This document shows positions 1-5,234 of a stretch of DNA of 5,594 nucleotides, in pieces. The position numbers and the translations under genes were made by a program. Numbering within the stretch: the first letter of the stretch is position 1; each line of letters starts with the position of its first letter. This DNA comes from an uncultured Pseudomonadota bacterium (GTDB taxonomy: Bacteria; Lernaellota; Lernaellaia; Lernaellales; Lernaellaceae): NCBI GenBank assembly GCA_937967875.1, contig CALBTQ010000501.1, positions 1-5,594 on the forward strand, read 5' to 3'. A model generated the notes under the pieces. It searched no databases. It was not told the origin of the DNA and saw only the letters and a program-made list of their open reading frames with translations.

Positions 1-46
1 ACCACCGAGATCTACACTCTTTCCCTACACGACGCTCTTCCGATCT
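1..46 (+). other. Illumina P5-side adapter (artefact)
   Basis: These 46 bases match, as I recall it, the Illumina TruSeq universal (P5) adapter, lacking its first few bases and ending in CTCTTCCGATCT. This is not genomic DNA. The biological insert begins at 47. Any reading frame or regulatory signal running into this stretch should be ignored. Confidence 0.97.
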
Positions 47-49
47 AAA

Positions 50-122
50 GGATGACAGAAAAGGAATGTCATGCCCGCGCAGGCGGGCATCCAGGACTGG
101 CCGATACCTTTCCTGACCTTTT
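50..122 (+). repeat. Dispersed hairpin repeat, left copy, with an inverted repeat edge beside it
   Basis: The main copy runs 68-122. It has a GTCAT foot, a perfect 8-bp stem (71-78 with 83-90, loop GCAG), then ATCCAGGACTGG and a tail ending CCTGACCTTTT. A near-identical copy lies inverted at 5471-5524; the two differ at a compensating stem pair, a few bases after ATCCAGGACTGG, and one indel. Just to the left, 50-57 reads GGATGACA, the reverse complement of the TGTCATCC foot seen at 5239, 5402 and 5534. This looks like the edge of a second repeat facing the other way, cut off by the adapter. The hairpin resembles dRS3/REP-type intergenic repeats known from several proteobacteria. Confidence 0.8.
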
Positions 123-138
123 ACATTTCACATCGCCC

Positions 139-166
139 TTGTTGTCCGCGCGCGGCGCTGTTAAAT
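139..166 (+). promoter_or_regulatory. Possible promoter of the GH36 gene (weak)
   Basis: TTAAAT at 161-166 matches four of six bases of a sigma-70 -10 box. TTGTTG at 139-144, 16 bases upstream, is a poor -35 (three of six). Transcription would start about 6-8 bases after the -10, essentially at the ATG at 175. No Shine-Dalgarno sequence is visible before that ATG. Either this is a leaderless mRNA, or the real promoter lies elsewhere or does not fit this consensus. Confidence 0.25.
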
Positions 167-174
167 TGCGCGGC

Positions 175-2358
175 ATGAAACACTTCATCATTTGTCTCTG
201 TGTGTTCTTGGCGTTCGCCGGTTGCGTGGAAAGCAACGGCCTCGAGGAAGAACCCGGCGAGCAGACGCCGCCGGAAACGTTGCCCGTCGCTTGCGCAAGC
301 GAAATGGTCTTCGCCGCCGACGGCGCGAGCTTTTCGCTGACCGCCGACGAATGCGCGATCGGTTTGCTCGACGCCACCGCGCGGATCGCGTGGCGAGACG
401 CGGACGGCGCGCTGCACGTTGTGGCGGCCATGGATTATCCGCAGCGGGATGTCGTCGAAACGGCCGGCGGTCGGCAATGGTCCTTGAGCGGCCATGCGCA
501 GGCGCCGGAGTTGAGCGTGGCGGTCGCCTTCGACGCCGAGGCGGGCACGGCCGTGCTGCGTCCGAGCGTCGCGTGGCCGCAGCGGTTGGGCGAAGGCGCG
601 CGGTTGGTGTATCTGGATTTGCCCAGCGCCGGCGAGCATGGCGCGGGCGTGCGGCTGCCGGAGAATATCGGGCGCGCGGCGTGGGTGCAAAACGGCCACG
701 ACTCGTGGACCTTCACCGGCGTCGAAAATCTGCTGCCGGACGATCCGCCGCCGTCCAACGTCGACGGCGCGCCGGCGCCGTGCGCGGAGAACTACGAGTA
801 TCTGTCCACCTGCCACGGCGTCTCGTGGTGGATGGGCGCGGTCGCCGACGCGGAGCGCGGGCCCGGCCTGTTGTGGGGCGCGCTGGCGGCGCGGCATTGG
901 AAAACCTACGCGGGCGGTTCGCTGACGCACGCGGACGACCTGGTGCGTTTGCAGATCGTGCAGGGCACGCCCGGCGACGAACGCGAGCTGGTTCCGGGCG
1001 AAACGCTGGAGATGGAGCCGATCTGGCTCAAGCTCGCCGCGCGACCGGCGTACGATCTGTATGATTACGCGCAGGCCGCCGCGGCCGAAACGCCGCCGCT
1101 GGAACCGGAGCGCGTTGCGCCCTTCGGGTGGGCGACGTGGTACGATTATTTCACCGAAATCGACCGGGACATCGTCATGGACAATTGCGCGGCGATGCGC
1201 GCGCTGTATCCGGACGAGGAGCCGTTGTTGTGTCAGATCGACGACGGCTACGAAACGTTGTTCGGCGAATGGGACAGCTACACGGCGGGCTTCCCGGAGG
1301 GGCTGGCGCCGGTGGCGCAAAACATTCGCGCGTTGGACATGACGCCCGGGTTGTGGATGGCCCCGCTGATGGTCGACGTGCGCAGCGATCTGTTCGACGA
1401 TCATCCGCAGTGGTTTTTGTACGACGCCGACGGGCGGCCGGTGAAGTTCGACGATCTGCTCAACACCCATAAATTTTACGTGCTCGACATCACCGTGCCC
1501 GAGGCCGAGGCGCACGTGCGCGAGGCGATCGCGGCGAAAGTCGACGACGGGTTCGAGTATTTCAAGTTCGACTTTCTGTTCGTCGGCGCCTACGAGGGTG
1601 TGCACGCGGACGGCTCGACGACGATGGAGGCCTATCATCGCGCGATGCGAGCGCTGCACGAGGCGGCCGGCAACTCGTTTCTGCTGGCCAGCGGGCAGGT
1701 GTGGCTGCCGAGCCTGGGCTATTTTCACGCGGCGCGCGATTCGTCGGACGTGACCGGAACGTTCCCCGGCGTGCCGTTGCACACGCTGACGGCCAATCTG
1801 GCGCGCTACCACAGCGTGCGCGCGACGGTCGACGGCGTGTGGTACGCGGTCGATCCGGACAACCTGTGCGTGCGTTGGCCGCTGACGGACTCGCACGCGG
1901 AAGCGGCGGTGGCGGCCAATTACCTGGGCGGGTCGAGCAACCTGCTGGGCGACAGTCTGTTAACGCTCAATGACGCGCGCAAACAATTGCTTACCTCGGA
2001 TGCGGCGGAGAATTTGCGCGGCCGGGGCGGGCGTTTCTGGGCGGTCGATCTGCTGGAGCGTGCGGTATTGTGGCCGATCGCCACGCCCGCGTTCGACGTG
2101 GCGCTCGTGGCGTCGAATCCGGCGCGCATCTGGGTGCGGGCGAACGACGAGGAGCGGATCGTCGCGCTGTTCGCGTGGGATCTGATGACCGCGACGCTGC
2201 GCTTCACCGATTATGAGCTGGCCGCGGTATTCGACGAGAACGTGGCGATCGAGCAGATCTTCGGCGCGCCGGCCGAGCTGGAGCGCGACGCCCTGGGCCG
2301 CTGGACGGCGCAGGCGCCGGCGCAAAGCGTGGCGGTATTTCGTCTGACGCCCCAATGA
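175..2358 (+). CDS. Lipid-anchored GH36 alpha-galactosidase-type glycoside hydrolase
   Basis: A predicted 727-residue retaining glycosidase of clan GH-D, most like the Thermotoga GalA branch of GH36. Residues 1-17 form a lipoprotein signal peptide (hydrophobic core, FAGC, lipidated Cys17), followed by an acidic, proline-rich linker. An N-terminal beta-sandwich fills roughly 30-300 and the catalytic barrel roughly 310-600. The barrel shows GWATWYDYF (318-326), QIDDGYE (354-360), GEWD (364-367) and GLWMAP (392-397). YFKFDFLF places the nucleophile at Asp466, and RDSSD places the acid/base at Asp525, a spacing typical of the family. DPD (560-562) lies late in the barrel. A C-terminal beta domain starts near 640. 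The expected reaction is hydrolysis of terminal alpha-galactosides or related alpha-linked sugars; the exact substrate cannot be read. Val at +2 after Cys17 suggests the outer membrane if the usual sorting rule holds. An open frame continues upstream to 52, but it translates repeat DNA, so M175 is preferred. No Shine-Dalgarno is seen. Confidence 0.9.
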   Translation: MKHFIICLCVFLAFAGCVESNGLEEEPGEQTPPETLPVACASEMVFAADGASFSLTADECAIGLLDATARIAWRDADGALHVVAAMDYPQRDVVETAGGRQWSLSGHAQAPELSVAVAFDAEAGTAVLRPSVAWPQRLGEGARLVYLDLPSAGEHGAGVRLPENIGRAAWVQNGHDSWTFTGVENLLPDDPPPSNVDGAPAPCAENYEYLSTCHGVSWWMGAVADAERGPGLLWGALAARHWKTYAGGSLTHADDLVRLQIVQGTPGDERELVPGETLEMEPIWLKLAARPAYDLYDYAQAAAAETPPLEPERVAPFGWATWYDYFTEIDRDIVMDNCAAMRALYPDEEPLLCQIDDGYETLFGEWDSYTAGFPEGLAPVAQNIRALDMTPGLWMAPLMVDVRSDLFDDHPQWFLYDADGRPVKFDDLLNTHKFYVLDITVPEAEAHVREAIAAKVDDGFEYFKFDFLFVGAYEGVHADGSTTMEAYHRAMRALHEAAGNSFLLASGQVWLPSLGYFHAARDSSDVTGTFPGVPLHTLTANLARYHSVRATVDGVWYAVDPDNLCVRWPLTDSHAEAAVAANYLGGSSNLLGDSLLTLNDARKQLLTSDAAENLRGRGGRFWAVDLLERAVLWPIATPAFDVALVASNPARIWVRANDEERIVALFAWDLMTATLRFTDYELAAVFDENVAIEQIFGAPAELERDALGRWTAQAPAQSVAVFRLTPQ

Positions 2359-2360
2359 AA

Positions 2361-2386
2361 ACGGCAGCCCGGGACAGGGCTGCCGT
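2361..2386 (-). terminator. Terminator hairpin between convergent genes
   Basis: A perfect 10-bp inverted repeat (2361-2370 with 2377-2386, six-base loop) lies two bases after the GH36 stop codon and 35 bases past the end of the minus-strand cluster. Read on the minus strand, the stem is followed by TTTTCATT, a fair U-tract. Read on the plus strand, what follows is ATGCACTC, which is poor. It therefore best serves the minus-strand transcript but may act on both. Confidence 0.75.
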
Positions 2387-2421
2387 ATGCACTCTTCATT
2401 AGCGGATGAAAACGGGCTATT

Positions 2422-2739
2422 TTATTGCGCCGCACCCAGGGAAGTAACCAGAATGGTCACCACGCCCTTGTCGTAGCCCAGCGCCTGAATCTTGACCACG
2501 TTGTTCTGATCGGTGACGAAGTTGCCCAGGTTGATCGGGCGCAGTTTCGCCGCCGAATCGACCAGCTTCCGCAAGTCACTCATATTGAAATAAACGTTGC
2601 CGAAGTCGGTTTTCATCGCGTAATTTTTGAGGATTTTGCTGATCAAAATATTGATTGTCTGGGTGCTGCTATCCGCTACGGCCCCCGCCGCAATAGACAA
2701 CACCAACACGACCGCGACCAACAAAGCGACTTTCTTCAT
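2422..2739 (-). CDS. Small secreted protein of unknown function
   Basis: A 105-residue protein I do not recognise. Residues 1-22 are a clear Sec signal peptide: Lys2 and Lys3, a long hydrophobic core, and the signal-peptidase site AVA before Asp23. The mature product is about 83 residues with no cysteine, so it is soluble and exported rather than lipidated. It shows alternating hydrophobic stretches (TINILISKIL near 28-37, FGNVYFNMSDL near 46-56, VVKIQALGY and VVTILVTSL toward the end), suggesting a small alpha/beta fold. The start is well supported: GGAGGGAG lies three bases before the ATG. It is third in line after two paralogous lipoproteins on the same strand, 81 bases downstream of the nearer one, so it may share their transcript. 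The terminator at 2361-2386 follows. It shows no clear similarity to the two lipoproteins. Confidence 0.85.
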   Translation of the reverse strand: MKKVALLVAVVLVLSIAAGAVADSSTQTINILISKILKNYAMKTDFGNVYFNMSDLRKLVDSAAKLRPINLGNFVTDQNNVVKIQALGYDKGVVTILVTSLGAAQ

Positions 2740-2742
2740 TAG

Positions 2743-2750
2743 CTCCCTCC
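2743..2750 (-). promoter_or_regulatory. Strong Shine-Dalgarno of the small secreted protein
   Basis: Read on the minus strand this is GGAGGGAG, three bases before the ATG at 2739 (about six from the GGAGG core). It fixes the start codon of the gene at 2422-2739. Confidence 0.8.
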
Positions 2751-2772
2751 GGAAAGGCCTATCGACCTTTCC
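2751..2772 (-). other. Leader stem-loop abutting the Shine-Dalgarno
   Basis: GGAAAGG and CCTTTCC form a 7-bp stem around an eight-base loop, with a possible closing G-U pair inside. The hairpin lies in the 81-base gap between the lipoprotein gene and the small secreted gene, and its base touches the Shine-Dalgarno at 2743-2750. No T-run follows it, so it is not a standard intrinsic terminator. It could protect or process the mRNA, or tune initiation. The rest of the gap holds a TTGACG (2804-2799, minus strand) with no matching -10, so an internal promoter is not supported. Confidence 0.45.
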
Positions 2773-2820
2773 TACGGCTACCAGATAACGCCCCGTTTCG
2801 TCAAGTCTTTTCTAGTTTTT

Positions 2821-3198
2821 TTACTGAACGACGCGTCCGGTGACCTTAACTTTGGGTATCTGAATGATCAGACCGACGACCGCCGCCCATGGATGCGTGG
2901 GGGTGATGATCATCGGCGAGAACAGTTCGCTCATCTCGACATCCAGATCGGTGATTCCCTTGGCGTTGTTGGTGCGCACCAGTTCGTCGACCATCTCGTT
3001 GGGCTGGGGGACGGTCAGCGGAATGGTGAACAGCCGCACGCCGTAGCGGGTGGACGTAACGACCTGGCCTGCCTGCGCGCCTTCGCGCTGCATGTCCGTC
3101 TTGGTGTACAGCGATGTGGGCACAGCTTCCTTCGAAATGTAGGCGCAGCCGCCCAGCATGAACAACGCGACGATCAGCAGCAGAATCGATTTACGCAT
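2821..3198 (-). CDS. Small lipoprotein, tandem paralogue B
   Basis: A 125-residue predicted lipoprotein of unknown function. The signal peptide ends in the lipobox LGGC with the lipidated Cys at residue 18; Ala at +2 suggests outer-membrane sorting under the usual rule. The mature part aligns without gaps to the neighbouring lipoprotein (3208-3540) over the first 71 residues, with 38 identities by hand count. Shared blocks are Y-I-x-K-E-A, L-Y-T, T-R-Y-G-x-R-L-F-T-I-P, P-Q-P-N-x-M, K-G-I-T-x-L-D-V-E and Q-I-P-K. It differs by a 15-residue insertion before Q-I-P-K, rich in Pro, Thr and hydrophobic residues (around SPMIITPTHPWAAVVG). The start is supported by AGGAGG five bases upstream. It lies nine bases after the upstream paralogue and was probably duplicated from a common ancestor with it. 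The shared blocks suggest a small beta-rich periplasmic domain; I cannot assign a family. Confidence 0.87.
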   Translation of the reverse strand: MRKSILLLIVALFMLGGCAYISKEAVPTSLYTKTDMQREGAQAGQVVTSTRYGVRLFTIPLTVPQPNEMVDELVRTNNAKGITDLDVEMSELFSPMIITPTHPWAAVVGLIIQIPKVKVTGRVVQ

Positions 3199-3203
3199 GA
3201 TCG

Positions 3204-3209
3204 CCTCCT
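3204..3209 (-). promoter_or_regulatory. Shine-Dalgarno overlapping the upstream stop codon
   Basis: AGGAGG on the minus strand, five bases before the ATG at 3198. Its first two bases are the last two of the TAG stop (3210-3208) of the upstream lipoprotein. Ribosomes finishing the first gene sit on the start site of the second, which points to translational coupling. Confidence 0.8.
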
Positions 3210-3540
3210 ACTTTACGATGTCGCCTTCGATGCGGATTTTGGGAATCTGGAAAATCAGGATGTTGAACTCGGAAAATTCGACGTCGAGGTTGGTGATGCC
3301 CTTGCCCTGATTGTCCTGAATCGCCGTGTTGATCATCGTATTGGGCTGCGGCAGGCTGATGGGAATGGTGAACAGCCGGAAACCGTAGCGGGTGAGGATC
3401 ACGTGATCGCCGCGCTGAAGCTGATCGGCCTTCATCTGCGGGGCGGTGTACAGACCTTCGGGGATGGCTTCTTTTTGTATGTACGAGCAGGCGCTGAACA
3501 AAAGCATCATCGCCACCAGGACCAACAGAACTCGTTTCAT
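3208..3540 (-). CDS. Small lipoprotein, tandem paralogue A
   Basis: A 110-residue predicted lipoprotein, first gene of the minus-strand cluster. The signal peptide ends FSAC with the lipidated Cys at residue 18; Ser at +2 is compatible with outer-membrane sorting. The mature protein shares all the blocks of its downstream paralogue (KEA, LYT, TRYG-x-RLFTIP, PQPN, KGIT-x-LDVE, QIPK) but lacks that protein's 15-residue insertion, so it is the compact form. GGGAG lies seven bases before the ATG and supports this start. Its TAG stop overlaps the Shine-Dalgarno of the next gene. A hand count of 3241-3300 within it gives 48% G+C, against 72% for 601-660 in the GH36 gene, so this gene is locally much less GC-rich. 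No known function; a structural or envelope-maintenance role is only a guess from location. Confidence 0.88.
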   Translation of the reverse strand: MKRVLLVLVAMMLLFSACSYIQKEAIPEGLYTAPQMKADQLQRGDHVILTRYGFRLFTIPISLPQPNTMINTAIQDNQGKGITNLDVEFSEFNILIFQIPKIRIEGDIVK

Positions 3541-3582
3541 TGTTGCACTCCCTTATCCTTTTGTTGGTTTAATGGGAAACGA

Positions 3583-3599
3583 CTTGATATGTTTTCAAG
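3583..3599. promoter_or_regulatory. Inverted repeat in the divergent promoter region, possible operator
   Basis: CTTGA, seven bases, TCAAG: a short two-fold symmetric site covering the -35 box of the plus-strand promoter candidate and lying near the start of the minus-strand transcript. The position suits a repressor or activator site, but arms of five bases occur by chance often enough that this is weak. Confidence 0.3.
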
Positions 3600-3611
3600 C
3601 ATCGTTATCAT
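3584..3611 (+). promoter_or_regulatory. Sigma-70-type promoter for the membrane protein gene
   Basis: TTGATA (3584-3589, five of six) and TATCAT (3606-3611, five of six) are separated by 16 bases in an AT-rich gap. The predicted transcript would start near 3618 and leave a leader of about 33 bases before the ATG at 3651. A weak GAGGG lies at 3643-3647. Confidence 0.55.
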
Positions 3612-3634
3612 TTCACGAAACATAAAAATTTCAA
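3607..3634 (-). promoter_or_regulatory. Possible promoter of the lipoprotein cluster
   Basis: On the minus strand, TTGAAA (3634-3629, five of six) and AATGAT (3612-3607, four of six) are 16 bases apart. Its -10 box covers nearly the same bases as the -10 of the plus-strand promoter, so the two would compete. The leader to the ATG at 3540 would be about 60 bases. Confidence 0.35.
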
Positions 3635-3650
3635 CCACCATCGAGGGCTG

Positions 3651-5234
3651 ATGCGGAACTGGATCGTCATGTTGTTGTTGCTTGTCGCGGCCACGGCGCT
3701 CTTTAGCGTGCCGGCGGTCTACTATTTCGATTCGGTGGCCGTGGGCGATGTAAACGGACCCGCTTTCGCGAATCTGTGGCGGATGTGGGCCGTGCCGACG
3801 GCGCTGAGCGGCGATCGGACGTTGGATCTGCCGTATCGGCAATTGTTCGCGATGGAGGTCAACAGTCAGCATGTCGTTCCCTCGATTGTGTTGCCATTGG
3901 TATTAACACCGGTCACGCGTCTTTTCGGTCCCACGGCGTCCGTTAATTTAATTTTGCTGCTGACGCTGTTTTTCAACGGGCTGTGCGCCTACCTGTTTTT
4001 GCGCGCGGTGGTCGGCGATCACGGACCGGCGCTGGCGGCGGGGATGGCCTTCGCTTTTTCCACGTACGTTTTGTTGCGAGTTGCGGCGGGCGAGGCGGAA
4101 ATGGCGGGGGTGTTCGTGCTGCCGCTGGGCGCGTGGGCGGTCGTGCGCCTGTGCGATCGACCGTCGAACAAAACGGAATTGACCGCCTTCGCGGCGTTGT
4201 TGTTCGCTTTTTTGTGGCACGTCTCTTTCGGATGGGCGCTGTTGATTTTCGCCCTGGCCGCCGCGATCTGGACGCGCTGGGTGGACAAGCAACGCGAAGC
4301 GACGCGCATGTTCTTGCACGTTATCGGCGCACTGGCGCTCGTCGGTCTCGTCATATTTATCTTGATGATGGTGCGAGAAACGTTCCGCGAATCCACCGCC
4401 GGGCTGGACGTGCTCGAGCTTGTGTTTATGCCGCGCACCTACGCGGACACCGTACCGTATTTCTTGTTGATCGTCGCCGCGTACGGCCTGGTGCGCCGCC
4501 CGAAGGACGCCGCGTTCTGGTGGGCGAGCGCGATGGTGTTGTTCGCCTTTTCCTGGGGCGAGCGTCTGACCGTCTGGGGCCGCGCCACGACGATCCCCGG
4601 ACCGTTCGCCTTGTTGCCGGCGGGCGATCCGCTGCCCTTCGCGGCGATGGCGCAACTGTGCCTGGCCGTGCCGGCGGCGCAGACGATCCGCGGGGCGGCG
4701 GAGTACATCGAGAAGCTGCGGCCCAACGATGAGGGCAAGCTGATCAGCATTTGCGTGTTGCTGGGGCTGGCCGTGTCGTTTTTCCATCTGCCCAACCCGG
4801 CCTTCAAGACGACCGTGCCTGACGCCTACGGCGCGTTGTTCGAGATCGAGGACGGCGCGGTGCTGGAACTGCCGTTTTCGCGCACGGCCTCGATCAACGC
4901 GCGCTACCGCTATTACCAGACCGTGCACCGGCACCGCGTGGTGAGCGGCAATCCCGAGCCCGGCGTACCGCGCGGTTTGCGGGGCGAGATTTTGCAGGTC
5001 GCGCCGTCGTTGGCGCCGCTTAACCACGAGCCGATCGACTGGGTCGGCCTGGCGGAGGTGGTTCCGACGGAACTGAAAACGCAATTGCGCGAACTGGGCG
5101 TCGCCGCGGTGGCGCTGCATCCGTTGGACGTTCCCAGCGGTCAGCGCGATCTGCTCGAGACGTGGTGCGAGCAGGTCTTCGGCGCGCCGCAACGCCGCGA
5201 CGAAGCGACGGTCATTTTCCGCGTCGGAAAATGA
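3651..5234 (+). CDS. Polytopic GT-C-like membrane protein with C-terminal soluble domain
   Basis: A 527-residue inner-membrane protein. The first helix (about 5-26) is followed by a loop with Gly32-Asp33, the place where GT-C glycosyltransferases carry their catalytic acidic residue. The loop continues N-L-W-R-M-W and L-x-x-G, and leads into about ten further hydrophobic segments (near 73-92, 96-118, 124-145, 150-167, 178-207, 221-241, 267-282, 288-304, 315-345, 364-380). From about 385 the protein is soluble, with VLELPF (404-409), YRYYQTVHRHRVVSGNPEP (419-437) and LRELGVAAVALHP (479-491). This layout matches a large group of bacterial membrane proteins annotated as GT39/YfhO-like or hypothetical. 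A role in transferring a sugar from a polyprenyl carrier to an exported acceptor is plausible but unproven. The start at 3651 has only a weak, close GAGGG. The gene is transcribed away from the lipoprotein cluster; no terminator follows, only repeats. Confidence 0.85.
   Translation: MRNWIVMLLLLVAATALFSVPAVYYFDSVAVGDVNGPAFANLWRMWAVPTALSGDRTLDLPYRQLFAMEVNSQHVVPSIVLPLVLTPVTRLFGPTASVNLILLLTLFFNGLCAYLFLRAVVGDHGPALAAGMAFAFSTYVLLRVAAGEAEMAGVFVLPLGAWAVVRLCDRPSNKTELTAFAALLFAFLWHVSFGWALLIFALAAAIWTRWVDKQREATRMFLHVIGALALVGLVIFILMMVRETFRESTAGLDVLELVFMPRTYADTVPYFLLIVAAYGLVRRPKDAAFWWASAMVLFAFSWGERLTVWGRATTIPGPFALLPAGDPLPFAAMAQLCLAVPAAQTIRGAAEYIEKLRPNDEGKLISICVLLGLAVSFFHLPNPAFKTTVPDAYGALFEIEDGAVLELPFSRTASINARYRYYQTVHRHRVVSGNPEPGVPRGLRGEILQVAPSLAPLNHEPIDWVGLAEVVPTELKTQLRELGVAAVALHPLDVPSGQRDLLETWCEQVFGAPQRRDEATVIFRVGK

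Noticed and set aside
52..174. Upstream extension of the GH36 reading frame to an ATG at 52
   Set aside because: It would translate repeat DNA right next to the adapter and place the clear lipoprotein signal peptide inside the protein. The ATG at 175 is the natural start.
121..1896. Long minus-strand open frame (591 codons) opposite the GH36 gene
   Set aside because: Its product is rich in Arg, His, Gln and Val with no domain, typical of antisense of a GC-rich gene. The plus strand carries clear GH36 motifs.
2425..2742. Plus-strand open frame mirroring the small secreted gene
   Set aside because: Only the minus strand shows a signal peptide and a strong Shine-Dalgarno.
2893..3651. Plus-strand open frame across both lipoprotein genes
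   Set aside because: It is the antisense of two genes with signal peptides, Shine-Dalgarno sequences and mutual homology, and its own translation is His/Asp/Gln-rich without features. It spans two genes only because they are paralogous and in the same frame offset.
3948..5192. Long minus-strand open frame (414 codons) opposite the membrane protein gene
   Set aside because: Low-complexity Arg/Gln/His-rich translation with no recognisable domain. The plus strand encodes proper membrane helices.
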